This document shows, piece by piece, positions 34,901 to 44,402 of a DNA stretch of 64,000 nucleotides. The first letter of the stretch is position 1; every line of letters starts with the position of its first letter. The DNA comes from AP-15 sp963724435 (GTDB taxonomy: Bacteria; Pseudomonadota; Alphaproteobacteria; ATCC43930; CGMCC-115725): NCBI GenBank assembly GCA_963724435.1, contig CAVRUN010000001.1, positions 1,426,001-1,490,000 of the forward strand. Reading direction: 5' to 3'. The notes under the pieces are model-generated. The model did no database searches. It was not told where the DNA came from and saw nothing but the letters and a program-made list of their open reading frames with translations. Both the position numbers and the translations under genes were made by a program.

Positions 34901-37531
34901 TTACAGCGTTCGTGCGACTTCTTCGATCTCAAAGCATTCGATGACGTCGCCGGTCTGGACGTCCTGATAGTTTTCGAAGGCCATTCCACATTCATAGCCT
35001 TCCCGAACCTCGCGAACCTCATCCTTGAACCGCTTCAACGTTTTAAGCGAGCCTTCGTGGATCACAACATTGTCTCGCAACAGTCGAACCTTTGCGCCTC
35101 GACGGACAGTACCTTCGGTGACCATACATCCCGCAACCTTGCCGACGCGAGTAATGCTGAATACCTCACGGATCGAAGCGTTGCCCAGCAGGCGTTCGCG
35201 TAATGTCGGCGCCAGTAGCCCCGACAATGCACCGCGCATATCGTCGATCAAATTATAGATAATCGAATAATAACGAATCTCGACGCCATCGCGCCGCGCC
35301 AAATCGCGCGCTTGCGGGTTGGCGCGAACATTGAAACCGATAATCACCGCTTCTGATGCCTTGGCCAGGATCACATCGCTCTCGGTAATTCCTCCAACCG
35401 CCGAGTGCAGCACGCGGATCGACACTTCGTTCGTCGATATTTTATCGAGCGATCCCACGATTGCTTCGAGTGAGCCCTGCACGTCGGATTTAACGACCAC
35501 CGGCAATTCTTTGGCCGTGCCGGCAGCAATCTGCGAAAACATTTGTTCGAGCGTACCTCGCCCGCCGACTGCCGCGGCCGCGTCGCGCCGCCGGCGTTGC
35601 CGGAAATCGGCGATGTCGCGAGCTCTTCCCTCGTTTTCGGCAACGACAAAATCGTCACCTGCGAGTGGGATCCCATTGAGTCCCAACACTTCGACCGGCA
35701 TCGATGGTCCGGCTTCGATCCGATTTAGGCCACGGTCGTCAATTAACGCGCGGACACGGCCCCATTCGCTACCCGAAACGAAAATGTCGCCGACCCGCAA
35801 CGTCCCACGCTGGATTAATACGGTCGCAACCGGACCCCGCCCTCGTTCGAGCCTTGCTTCAAGCACAACACCTTCGGCCGGTCGCTTAGGGTTAGCCTTT
35901 AGATCAAGCAATTCAGCCTGAAGCAAAATCGCCTCCTCAAGCCGATCGAGATTAGTTTTCTTTATCGCCGACACTTCGACATCAAGAATTTCGCCGCCAA
36001 GTTGTTCGACGACGATGTCGTGTTGGAGCAGCTCTTGCCGAACCCGCTCAGGGCGTGCATCGGGTTTGTCCATTTTGTTGATCGCAACGATCAGCGGGGC
36101 TTGGGCCGCTTTGGCGTGACGTATCGCTTCGACCGTCTGCTCCATGATCCCATCATCGGCAGCGACGACCAAGACGACGATATCGGTGACGTTGGCGCCC
36201 CGAGCCCGCATGGCGGTAAACGCCTGATGACCCGGTGTGTCGATAAAGGTGATCTGCTTACCGCTCCGTAATCTTACCTGGTACGCCCCGATGTGCTGAG
36301 TGATCCCACCGGCTTCCCCAGCCGCGACGTCGGTTTCCCGCAGGGCGTCTAGCAGGGAGGTTTTGCCGTGATCGACGTGCCCCATGATCGTGACAACGGG
36401 GGCGCGTGGCGCAAGCGTCTCTTCGGCATCCTCCTCTCCACGGAGCCCCACCTCGACATCCGCCTCAGACACACGACGAAGCCGGTGACCGAATTCGCTG
36501 ACGACAAGCTCAGCCGTATCGGCGTCGATTACCTGGTTGATTGTGGCCATGACGCCCATTCGCATCAGCGCCTTGATGACATCAGCGCCACGCTCCGCCA
36601 TGCGGTTGGACAATTCCTGAACCGTAATGGTTTCTGGGATGACGACATCGCGGACCACCTTGGTAGCTTCCTGCTCCCGCTGGTGAAGTCGCAGGCGCTC
36701 GCGTTCGCGCGCCCGCCGCACCGAGGCAAGGCTTCGCATACGTTCGCCTTCGTCTCCCGAAAGCGCCCTCGTAACCGTGATCTTTCCGCCTCGCCGGCGC
36801 ATGTCGTCGCGGCGAACCGGTGCAACCGGCTTTTTTATCTCCGGCCGCGCGCCGCGCCGCGCGCCGCCCGCCGATTCTTCCTCTTCCTCCTGCTCAACCG
36901 GGGCTGCCACTTTACCCGCCGCGGCGAGCGCCGCGACTTTTGCGGCGGCAGCCTTACCCGCGCGCTCGGCGACCTCGCGCCTCGACTCTTCCTCTTTACG
37001 CCGTTGCGCTTCCTCTTCGGACCGTTTGCGCGCCTCTTCGGCAGCCTGACGACGCGTCTCCTCTTCCTCTACCCTGATGCGGGCGTCTTCTTCAGCGCGG
37101 CGGCGGGCCTCTTCAACGGCGCGCTCCTCCTCCTGACGGCGGCGGTCGGCTTCGGCAAGCGCCGCACGCCGGCGTGACTCCTCATCCGCTTTTTGAGCGT
37201 CCTGCAGCGCTCGGACACGCCCAGCGCGCTCCTCCGCTGTCAAGGTGCGCGGGATAACAACTGGTCGGCGCGCGGGCTCGGTTGCCGCTGGCCGCGCTGC
37301 AGGCATCGCATCGCGCGCAACCGTTGGTGCCGCCTCCGGCCTTCCTGGTTCCGCCGAGCCCGGGCCAATCACACGCTTTTTGCGGACCTCGACGGTAACC
37401 GTTTTGGAGCGCCCGTGCGAAAAGCTCTGGCGCACCTGGCCTGTCTCCACGCCCTTGCGCAGCTCCAACCTGCCGCCAGGACGACCCAGAGTCAGTGGCC
37501 GTTTCTGCTCTTGCTCACTTGCGTCGGTCAT
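34901..37531 (-). CDS. infB: Translation initiation factor IF-2
   Basis: 876 residues. A long charged N-terminal region (about 90-230) of Ala/Glu/Arg repeats such as RRRAEEDARIRVEEEE precedes the IF2-N fold and the GTPase. G1 is GHVDHGKTS, G3 is DTPGHQAF and G4 is NKMDK. The C-terminal domains end with GKVAGCMVTEGTVRRGAKVRLLRDN and VQTGDVIECFEIEEVARTL. It delivers initiator tRNA to the 30S subunit. It is 32 bp after the ylxR-like gene. The repeat-rich N-terminus generates long spurious frames on the other strand. Confidence 0.97.
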   Translation of the reverse strand: MTDASEQEQKRPLTLGRPGGRLELRKGVETGQVRQSFSHGRSKTVTVEVRKKRVIGPGSAEPGRPEAAPTVARDAMPAARPAATEPARRPVVIPRTLTAEERAGRVRALQDAQKADEESRRRAALAEADRRRQEEERAVEEARRRAEEDARIRVEEEETRRQAAEEARKRSEEEAQRRKEEESRREVAERAGKAAAAKVAALAAAGKVAAPVEQEEEEESAGGARRGARPEIKKPVAPVRRDDMRRRGGKITVTRALSGDEGERMRSLASVRRARERERLRLHQREQEATKVVRDVVIPETITVQELSNRMAERGADVIKALMRMGVMATINQVIDADTAELVVSEFGHRLRRVSEADVEVGLRGEEDAEETLAPRAPVVTIMGHVDHGKTSLLDALRETDVAAGEAGGITQHIGAYQVRLRSGKQITFIDTPGHQAFTAMRARGANVTDIVVLVVAADDGIMEQTVEAIRHAKAAQAPLIVAINKMDKPDARPERVRQELLQHDIVVEQLGGEILDVEVSAIKKTNLDRLEEAILLQAELLDLKANPKRPAEGVVLEARLERGRGPVATVLIQRGTLRVGDIFVSGSEWGRVRALIDDRGLNRIEAGPSMPVEVLGLNGIPLAGDDFVVAENEGRARDIADFRQRRRRDAAAAVGGRGTLEQMFSQIAAGTAKELPVVVKSDVQGSLEAIVGSLDKISTNEVSIRVLHSAVGGITESDVILAKASEAVIIGFNVRANPQARDLARRDGVEIRYYSIIYNLIDDMRGALSGLLAPTLRERLLGNASIREVFSITRVGKVAGCMVTEGTVRRGAKVRLLRDNVVIHEGSLKTLKRFKDEVREVREGYECGMAFENYQDVQTGDVIECFEIEEVARTL

Positions 37532-37563
37532 TGCGCTCCAATACCGCTATCCTGCCGTCTCCG

Positions 37564-38271
37564 CTAGCCTGGGACGGTGTTGTCTCTTCGTTCGATCACT
37601 GCATCTACGCGAAAGCCGGCTAATTTGTGCGCATCGAGAAGCAGCCTGCGGCTCAGCGGCCCCGACCCGATCGACGCATTAACAACGTGCTCGCGACCGA
37701 AGGCCGCGCCCAGTTCCTCAGCCGTCAGCACGCACAGCAGCGGTGCACCGCGGCCGAGACCTTCGAGTTTGCGACGTGCGCCTTGAGCCCCATCCAGCGC
37801 GGCGAGTAATACGGCCACCTTACCATGGCGGGCCGCTTCCGATACCCGCTCAAAGCCACACACCGCAATGCCAGCGCGCCGAGCAATCCCGATCCCGTCC
37901 ACGCATCGCTGCACGAGCAGCGCCTCAACCCGGGTTGCGAGCCCCTCCGGGATCACCAGCGACCGGCGGGTAGCGCGTGCAAAGGCACGCTTTATTACCG
38001 CTCGCTCAACTATATCCCGCCGCGGTGTCAACCACAAACCCCGTCCGGGCAAACGAATGCCAATGTCGGGAGTAAGATGGCCGTCCGGGCCAACGACAAA
38101 GCGCAGCAACTTCTCGCTATCGTGGACCTCACCGGTTACTAAGCAGCGGCGCTGTGGGCCGCTTTGATCCGCTGCCCCCTGCACTTCTGGACCGATATTC
38201 GTGTCGCCGAAGCTCGTAGCACCTACTCCTGAGCGGAGGCTGCTGCTGATGCCGGTTCCTCCGCGAACCAA
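37564..38271 (-). CDS. YlxR-type RNA-binding protein fused to an L7Ae-like domain
   Basis: Up to 235 residues. The first domain is YlxR (DUF448): PQRRCLVTGEVHDSEKLLRFVVGPDGHLTPDIGIRLPGRGLWLT. The second resembles ribosomal L7Ae: LLVQRCVDGIGIARRAGIAVCGFERVSEAARHGKVAVLLAALDG. This fusion between nusA and infB is usual in alphaproteobacteria. The start is uncertain: TTG at 38271 lies within nusA, while GTG at 38184 sits just before the conserved part. It likely binds structured RNA near the ribosome or RNase P. The stop is 32 bp before infB. Confidence 0.88.
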   Translation of the reverse strand: MVRGGTGISSSLRSGVGATSFGDTNIGPEVQGAADQSGPQRRCLVTGEVHDSEKLLRFVVGPDGHLTPDIGIRLPGRGLWLTPRRDIVERAVIKRAFARATRRSLVIPEGLATRVEALLVQRCVDGIGIARRAGIAVCGFERVSEAARHGKVAVLLAALDGAQGARRKLEGLGRGAPLLCVLTAEELGAAFGREHVVNASIGSGPLSRRLLLDAHKLAGFRVDAVIERRDNTVPG

Positions 38272-39791
38272 TGCGCCCGCGCCTGCATAATCAGCGCATT
38301 CGCGGTCTCCGTATCGAGAGCGGGGCCGCTTTTGTCAGAGCCGGCAAGCAGCTCAAGCAGCTCGTCCCCGGCGAGATCGGCGAAATCGTCCAATGTCTTG
38401 ACGCCCTTTTCACCGAGCGCCACCAGCATCCCGGGTGTAAGCCCCTCGAGCGCCGCTAGATCATCAGCGACGCCAAGCTGGACACGCTGCTCTTCATATT
38501 CAATATCACGCCGCTCGAGCGCGTTTCTCGCCCGGGATTGAAGCTCCCGAGCGATCTCCAAGTCGAACCCTTCTATTTCCGCAAGGTCCTCCGGCGCCAC
38601 GTAAGCAACCTCTTCGAGAGAGGCGAAGCCTTCTGTAACCAACAGATGCGCGATGACTTCGTCGATATCGAGGAAATCGATAAACATCTTGCTGCGGCTA
38701 CGGAACTCTTCAGTCCGCCGTTCCAATTCCTCAGCCTCTGTCAGGATGTCGATATCCCAGCCGGTCAGCTGTGAGGCCAGTCGGACATTCTGGCCGCGGC
38801 GGCCGATTGCCAAGCTGAGCTGATCGTCGGGCACGACAACCTCGACCCGGCGCTGTTCTTCGTCCATGACCACTTTCGTCACCTCGGCCGGAGCCAAGGC
38901 GTTTACGACGAACGTCGCTGGATCCGCCGCCCACGGAACAATGTCGATCTTTTCGCCTTGCAACTCGCCGACCACGGCCTGGACACGACTTCCCCGCATA
39001 CCAACACACGCGCCGACCGGGTCGATACCGCTGTCTCGCGACACAACCGCGATCTTCGCACAACTCCCTGGATCGCGTGCCACCGCTTTGATCTCGATGA
39101 TGCCATCGTAGATTTCGGGCACTTCCTGCGCGAATAGCTTGGCCATGAATTGCGGATGCGTGCGGGACAAGAAAATCTGCGGTCCGCGCGGCTCCTGGCG
39201 CACGTCATATATGTAAGCGCGCACCCGTTCGCCCTGGCGGAAGCTCTCGCGTGGCAGAAGCTCGTCGCGGCGCGCCATTGCCTCTGCGCGGCCGAGATCG
39301 ACGACGACATTGCCGAACTCGACCCTTTTTACCAGTCCATTGACGATCTCGCCAACTCGATCCTTGAACTCGAGGAATTGCCGCTGGCGTTCGGCATCGC
39401 GCACCTTCTGGACAATGACCTGCTTCGCGGTCTGCGCAGCGATGCGGCCAAAATCGATCGGCGGCAGCGGGTCGGTGATAAAGTCACCGATCTCGGCCTC
39501 GGGGTTCAGGCGCTGCGCCTCTGTGAGCAGGATCTGAGTCGCCTCATTTTCGATCGGGTCGGCAACCTCGCGGAATCGCAGCAAACGAATTTCGCCATTG
39601 CGCCTGTCGATCTCAGCACGGATGTCGTATTCTTGGCCGTATTTCGACCTACCCGCTTTCTGAATCGCCTGCTCCATTGCGTCGATCACCTCGTCCCGAT
39701 CAATTCCCTTGTCTCGGGCGACGGTGTCGGCAACTTGCAGCAGTTCCGGACGGGCGTAGGTGGCTGTGCTTTCCATGGATAATTCCGACAT
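38223..39791 (-). CDS. nusA: Transcription termination/antitermination protein NusA
   Basis: 522 residues. The N-terminal RNA-polymerase-binding domain includes AIQKAGRSKYGQEYDIRAEIDR, the S1 domain KRVEFGNVVVDLGRAEAMARRDELLP, and the KH domains GACVGMRGSRVQAVVGELQGEKIDIVPW and LAIGRRGQNVRLASQLTGWDIDI. The C-terminal part carries two helix-hairpin-helix acidic repeats (LLVTEGFASLEEVAYV; LEGLTPGMLVALGEKGVKTLDDFADLAGDEL). It controls pausing and termination and may act on its own leader hairpin upstream of rimP. Confidence 0.97.
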   Translation of the reverse strand: MSELSMESTATYARPELLQVADTVARDKGIDRDEVIDAMEQAIQKAGRSKYGQEYDIRAEIDRRNGEIRLLRFREVADPIENEATQILLTEAQRLNPEAEIGDFITDPLPPIDFGRIAAQTAKQVIVQKVRDAERQRQFLEFKDRVGEIVNGLVKRVEFGNVVVDLGRAEAMARRDELLPRESFRQGERVRAYIYDVRQEPRGPQIFLSRTHPQFMAKLFAQEVPEIYDGIIEIKAVARDPGSCAKIAVVSRDSGIDPVGACVGMRGSRVQAVVGELQGEKIDIVPWAADPATFVVNALAPAEVTKVVMDEEQRRVEVVVPDDQLSLAIGRRGQNVRLASQLTGWDIDILTEAEELERRTEEFRSRSKMFIDFLDIDEVIAHLLVTEGFASLEEVAYVAPEDLAEIEGFDLEIARELQSRARNALERRDIEYEEQRVQLGVADDLAALEGLTPGMLVALGEKGVKTLDDFADLAGDELLELLAGSDKSGPALDTETANALIMQARAHWFAEEPASAAASAQE

Positions 39792-39806
39792 CTTTCGGAT
39801 CTTGCG

Positions 39807-40316
39807 TCAGTGGGTGCGCGCTCGAGCGAGCAAATCTTCCGTGATGATCAGCTTCGCCTTGGCAATTGCGGATAATGGTAAGCGCAGTTCGCCCGCTTCC
39901 GTCGCAAGACGAGCTTGTCCGTCGGTGGCCCCGAGTAGCCGGCCACGAAATCGCTTGCGGCCTTCAACCGCTAAGCTCAGCTCTATCCGGACTTCGTATC
40001 CGCTAAAGCGAGTATAATCTTCAGGACGTACGAGCGGGCGGTCGAGGCCGGGCGAGCTTATTTCGAGCGTGTAGGCGCTGGGAATCGGATCGGCAACATC
40101 GAGTAACGCCGAAACAGATTGGCTGATGATTGCGCAATCGTCTACCGTCATCGGCGCGTCATCGATCCGCTCGGCCATTATTTGCAAGGTTGCTCGGCGC
40201 CCGCTGGTTAGGACCACGCGCACTACGCGGTAACCCATTTCCGCGAGGGACGGCTCGATAAGCTGTGAGATGCCGTTCGTATCGACCAAAAACCCGACCT
40301 TTGCTCCCTTACTCAA
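39807..40316 (-). CDS. rimP: Ribosome maturation factor RimP
   Basis: Up to 169 residues. The family core reads LIEPSLAEMGYRVVRVVLTSGRRATLQIMAER, then DDCAIISQSVSALLDVADPIPSAYTLEISSPGLDRPLVRPEDYTRFSG. It helps assemble the 30S subunit. The longest start is TTG 40316, only 12 bases after the leader T-run; TTG 40292 (with AAGG about 7 bases upstream) may be the real start. First gene of the nusA-infB operon. Confidence 0.92.
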   Translation of the reverse strand: MSKGAKVGFLVDTNGISQLIEPSLAEMGYRVVRVVLTSGRRATLQIMAERIDDAPMTVDDCAIISQSVSALLDVADPIPSAYTLEISSPGLDRPLVRPEDYTRFSGYEVRIELSLAVEGRKRFRGRLLGATDGQARLATEAGELRLPLSAIAKAKLIITEDLLARARTH

Positions 40317-40326
40317 CGCGCAAATG

Positions 40327-40350
40327 CGAAAAAGTGGGCCTTCAGCCCAC
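40327..40350 (-). terminator. Terminator-like hairpin in the leader of the rimP-nusA-infB operon
   Basis: On the minus strand GTGGGC, loop TGAAG, GCCCAC, then TTTTTCGC, immediately upstream of rimP. A perfect 6-bp GC stem followed by five T is a classic intrinsic terminator. Since it lies before the first gene of the operon, with no other minus-strand gene closer than GMC oxidoreductase (ending 40481), it could end that upstream transcript or act as an attenuator for the operon. Confidence 0.7.
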
Positions 40351-40480
40351 CTTGCGAGGCGATCCTACCTGGGACCAATGCGAAACGTTACTGCGAATAT
40401 AATCTAATTCCACCGACCCACAAGGGCGTTGCCAAACGAGAGCTCCGCTCGGATCCCCCTCGGTAAAAAACTGAGTAAGC

Positions 40481-42085
40481 TCAGGCGGCCTTGGCGTCCT
40501 CTCGGATCATTGCGGCCCCTTTCTCGCCGATCATGATCGTCGGAGCATTGGTGTTGCCGGTGGTCACCGTCGGCATAACCGAGGCATCGATGACGCGCAG
40601 CCCGCCTACTCCACGAACCCGCAGTCGCGAGTCGACGACCGCCATCGGGTCCTCACCCATCCGGCAGGTGCCGACGGGATGATGCAAGTTTGTCCCATCG
40701 CGATGCAGGAATTCGTTAAGCTGTTGTTCTGTTTTCTTTTCGGTACCGGGCATGATTTCCGCCGCGCTGTGTTGCCGAAGCGCCGGGGCGGCGAAAATCC
40801 TTCGGGCATGATCAATACCAGCCAGCAGCACACCGAGATCGGTTGACGCCGATAGATAGTTCGGCCGTATCGCGGGGCGCTCTAACGGATCAGCCGAGCG
40901 CGCCATGATCGTCCCGCGGCTGTCCGGTCTTGCCAAGCATACGGCGATTGTCATTCCCGGCTCGCGCTCCAGGCGGCCATAACCGCGCGGATCATAGCTA
41001 CCTGGCGTGAACAGCAATTGGATATTGGGGGTGGCCAAGCCCTCGCGGCTGCGACAGAACACCATCGCGGTCGTTACACCAAAGGTCAGCGCGCCGCTTC
41101 CGCTGGCGGCATAGCGACCAATCTCGCGCAGCAGCTTGGTGCCGCGCGCGAGCTCATTGACCGAAATCTCGTCCTTTACGCGATGTGAAACGCGCGCCGC
41201 AAAATGGTCAGAAAGATTGCTGCCGACACCCGGCAAATCGAGGATTAGCGGAACCCCGATTGATTTCAGGTAGGCGGCCGGGCCAATCCCGGAAACTTGA
41301 AGCAAGTGTGGGGAGTTCACGGTCCCACCGCACAGGATTACTTCTCTTGCCGCCGTGACGTGTTCGATGCGATCACCCCTGCGGAAGGCGACTCCGGTGC
41401 ACCGCCGCCCGTCAAAACCAAGACACGTCGCGACTGCCTTGGTGATCACCTTCAAGTTGCTACGGCGTCGCGCCTGGGCGAGAAAAGTCCGCGCGGTAGA
41501 ACCGCGAAACCGTCCGCCCCGCGTCATCTGGGAATAGCCAACCCCTTCCTGCTCCGCTCCGTTGTAATCCGCTGTCAATTTAAATCCGGCCTGTTGGGCC
41601 GCTTCAACAAAGCGGTGGGTCAAGGGCAGGATCGTGCGATAGTTCTCGACCGGGAGCGGCCCGCCCCGACCGCGATACTCCGGATCCCCCAACGTGTGAT
41701 TCTCCGATTTTTTGAAAAAAGGCAGCACGTCGGCATAGCTCCACCCGCGGCAGCCCATTTGTGCCCAGCCATCGTAATCGGCCGGGTTGCCGCGCACATA
41801 AAGCATGCCATTGATCGAGCTCGTGCCGCCCAGAACGCGGCCGCGCGGCCAATGGAGTGCTCGGTTGCCGATGCCAGGTTCGGGATCGGTGTAGTAGTTC
41901 CAATTCACCAGCGGGTTTGCGCGCAGATGCAAGGCGCCAGCCGGGATATGGATCATCGGGTGCCAGTCGCGCGGTCCGGCTTCGAGCAGGACCACTCGTG
42001 CCCCGTCCTCGCTCAATCGTGCGGAGACGACGCACCCTGCCGAGCCCGCGCCAACGATAACATAGTCAGCATTCAATTCGCTCAT
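40481..42085 (-). CDS. GMC family oxidoreductase (choline/alcohol dehydrogenase-like)
   Basis: 534 residues from ATG 42085; a 42127 start adds 14 residues before the family start. The FAD-binding N-terminus is ADYVIVGAGSAGCVVSARLSED, then HWPRGRVLGGTSSINGMLYVRGNPADYDGWA (GMC signature 1) and GGTVNSPHLLQVSGIGP (signature 2). The C-terminal active site has LHHPVGTCRMGEDP and NTNAPTIMIGEKGA. It oxidises an alcohol using FAD. It is cytoplasmic with no signal. The gene stands alone on the minus strand. Confidence 0.92.
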   Translation of the reverse strand: MSELNADYVIVGAGSAGCVVSARLSEDGARVVLLEAGPRDWHPMIHIPAGALHLRANPLVNWNYYTDPEPGIGNRALHWPRGRVLGGTSSINGMLYVRGNPADYDGWAQMGCRGWSYADVLPFFKKSENHTLGDPEYRGRGGPLPVENYRTILPLTHRFVEAAQQAGFKLTADYNGAEQEGVGYSQMTRGGRFRGSTARTFLAQARRRSNLKVITKAVATCLGFDGRRCTGVAFRRGDRIEHVTAAREVILCGGTVNSPHLLQVSGIGPAAYLKSIGVPLILDLPGVGSNLSDHFAARVSHRVKDEISVNELARGTKLLREIGRYAASGSGALTFGVTTAMVFCRSREGLATPNIQLLFTPGSYDPRGYGRLEREPGMTIAVCLARPDSRGTIMARSADPLERPAIRPNYLSASTDLGVLLAGIDHARRIFAAPALRQHSAAEIMPGTEKKTEQQLNEFLHRDGTNLHHPVGTCRMGEDPMAVVDSRLRVRGVGGLRVIDASVMPTVTTGNTNAPTIMIGEKGAAMIREDAKAA

Positions 42086-42644
42086 TTCGAGCGCCTCAGT
42101 CCGTTGCGGAGCAATTTGCGAGAGCACCTTCGCTCAAGCCCTAGCGCTCCGTAAAAAATTCGCGGTTCGCCATTTTTCGGCATCGGTTTGTGTTCCCCGC
42201 CGATGCTCTGCGTCTCCTTGAACTGATTAAACGGCCCGCTTGGACCAGGCGCAATTGCCGCGCTCGATCAGCCCGCACGGCGAGCATGCCGGTACTCCTA
42301 ATGTCCCGTCGCCAGCGGCCGACCGTTTCGCGTAACGAGAGCATAAGACTGCAGATTAGCCGCAGCCGCGGAGCAATCGCCGCCGCCTGCCCCAGAAAGC
42401 GGCTCTGCGGGAGCGACTGCATTGTAATGCGAACTCGTGACCGACGAAGCCGAGAGCGTCAGGGCGGTATTCCAGCGCCAGATCATCCTCGTAGCTGACG
42501 CGGATATCGTCGCCTGCCGGGTTCTGACCGTACACAATCGGTCTTAGATCCATAGTTAACCACTCTTGCGTTTCCGATCATTGTCTTCGACGCCGTGGCG
42601 ATGCAAGCTTCCGGCTAGTGGTGAGCCACGGGAGGAAAAAAGCC
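42086..42644. other. 559-bp region without a supported gene
   Basis: It lies between the divergent GMC oxidoreductase and ThDP-enzyme genes. A few short frames occur, for example 42356-42553 on the minus strand starting MDLRPIVYGQNPAGDDIRVSYEDDLALEY, but none has a ribosome-binding site or family resemblance I recognise. A decayed gene is possible. Confidence 0.4.
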
Positions 42645-44384
42645 ATGCCAATCGAGCCGATGCTGAGTGAAGAGATGCCCGCGAACGCGCTCGTCGCTCG
42701 AGTGCTTGAAGAAGCCGGGATCGAGATGGTTTTTGGCATCTCCGGTGGCCATACCGGGCGAATCGTGTCGGGCCTCAGCAAATATCAGAATTCGATCCGT
42801 ACGGTGCTGGTGCGGGAGGAATCGCTGGGTGGAGTGATGGCCGAGGTTTACGGCCGGCTGACGCGCCGCCCGGGTGTTCTGCTCGGCCAAGGGCCGTGGG
42901 TGTTGGGCAACGGGCTGATCGGCACGATCGAGGCGTTTCTGTCGAGTTCACCGATGCTGCTGTTAACCGATTTCAGCGACGCGCCACGCTTTCCGTTGCA
43001 CGCCCCCTACCAGCAGGGCACCGGCGATTGGGGTAGCTGGGACGCACGCCGCGCATTCGGTGGCGTGACCAAGCACGTCATGCAAGCCCATGACCCAGTC
43101 GCAGCGGTACAGGCGACCCAACTCGGCATCAAGCACGCGCTGGCCGGGCAGCCCGGACCAGTTGCCATCTTGTACAGCCACAACTCACTCGCCGGTATGG
43201 TGGTGCCGGATTCCCAGCCGATGCTGTATCCTACACGCTATTATCTTCCCAGCGCGCCGCCGCCCGCCGAGCAGGGCCAGGTCGAGGCCGCGGCCGCTGC
43301 TATCCTCGCAGCGCAAAGGCCGGTGTTGATCGCGGGCAACGGGGTGCGGATCGCCAAGGCCTATAATGAACTTCGTCACGTCGCGGAGGCGGCGGGGTTA
43401 CCGGTAGCAACGACTGCTGCCGGCAAGGGGACCTTTGCCGAAACCCATCCTCTGGCCTTGGGTGTGTTTGGCACCTTTGGCACGGAGGTCGCAAACGCCT
43501 GCGTCGCCGAGGCCGATCTTGTCGTCGTTGCCGGCTCGAAACTGTCGCCCAGCGACACCGCCTGGGAGAACCGGGCATTGCTCGATCCGACTCGACAGAC
43601 TTTCATCCAGATCGATATCGAGCCGCGCAACGCCTCGTGGAATTACCCGGCCGAGCATGTGCTGCTCGGTGATGCAGCAGTGATCCTAGCTCAACTCGCC
43701 ACCGAACTTCGGGTGCGCGCGACCGGCCAACGGCAAGCGGCCGAACGGCGCGTCGTAAGTCATCGAGAGCGCCACGGGTATTTTAGCAGCCGCGCTTATT
43801 TCGCGGACGATGTACCGATTTTACCGCAGCGGCTGATCGGCGAATTGCAGCGCGGCCTTCCGGAGGACGCGATCGTGACCTGCGACGCCGGCGAAAATCG
43901 CATCATGATGACCCATTTCTATCAGACAAAGCGGGCCGAAGGGTTTTTGCAGGCCGCCGGCTCCGGCCCGATGGGCTTCGCTATCCCAGCGGCACTTGGC
44001 GCCAAGCTCGTCCATCCCGATCGGCCGGTCGTCGCGGTGTGCGGCGATGGTGGATTCGCGATGACCATGAATGGGCTGATGACCGCGGTCGAGCATGATA
44101 TACCTATCATCACGGTTGTCTTCAACAACAAGGCACTGGGCTGGGTGTTGCACGGTTCGGGTCCGTTTTCAGCCGAGTTTAATGATTGGGATCATGCCGA
44201 AATAGCTCGCGCATTAGGCTGTCGCGGCGTGCGGATCGAGGACCCAACGGCGATCGCTCCCGCTCTTTCCGAGGCGCTCGCGAGCCGCGCGCCGACCGTA
44301 CTCGACGTGCGCACCTCGCTCGCGGTCACCTTTGCCGATATCACCTCGCAACTGGCGAAGGACGCGTCGCCGCGTCGGCGCTAG
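42645..44384 (+). CDS. Thiamine diphosphate-dependent enzyme, acetolactate synthase-like
   Basis: 579 residues from ATG 42645, which has GGGAGGA upstream. The N-terminal PYR domain reads ALVARVLEEAGIEMVFGISGGHTG and VLVREESLGGVMAEVYGRLTRRPGVLLGQG, with the conserved Glu. The central domain is RPVLIAGNGVRIAKAYNEL. The ThDP motif is VCGDGGFAMTMNGLMTAVEHDIPIITVVFNN (GDG...NN). It resembles acetolactate synthase large subunits and related decarboxylases or ligases, but there is no ilvH partner, so the substrate is open. It is followed after 18 bp by a beta-lactamase-like gene. Confidence 0.85.
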   Translation: MPIEPMLSEEMPANALVARVLEEAGIEMVFGISGGHTGRIVSGLSKYQNSIRTVLVREESLGGVMAEVYGRLTRRPGVLLGQGPWVLGNGLIGTIEAFLSSSPMLLLTDFSDAPRFPLHAPYQQGTGDWGSWDARRAFGGVTKHVMQAHDPVAAVQATQLGIKHALAGQPGPVAILYSHNSLAGMVVPDSQPMLYPTRYYLPSAPPPAEQGQVEAAAAAILAAQRPVLIAGNGVRIAKAYNELRHVAEAAGLPVATTAAGKGTFAETHPLALGVFGTFGTEVANACVAEADLVVVAGSKLSPSDTAWENRALLDPTRQTFIQIDIEPRNASWNYPAEHVLLGDAAVILAQLATELRVRATGQRQAAERRVVSHRERHGYFSSRAYFADDVPILPQRLIGELQRGLPEDAIVTCDAGENRIMMTHFYQTKRAEGFLQAAGSGPMGFAIPAALGAKLVHPDRPVVAVCGDGGFAMTMNGLMTAVEHDIPIITVVFNNKALGWVLHGSGPFSAEFNDWDHAEIARALGCRGVRIEDPTAIAPALSEALASRAPTVLDVRTSLAVTFADITSQLAKDASPRRR

Positions 44385-44402
44385 GAGGTTACGATAGCGA
44401 CC

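Noticed and set aside
36368..37177. 269-codon plus-strand frame opposite infB
   Set aside because: Antisense shadow of the Ala/Glu/Arg-rich N-terminal region of IF-2.
42356..42553. 65-codon minus-strand frame starting MDLRPIVYGQ
   Set aside because: The first 45 residues look protein-like but the end is an Arg-rich run and there is no ribosome-binding site; possibly a remnant.
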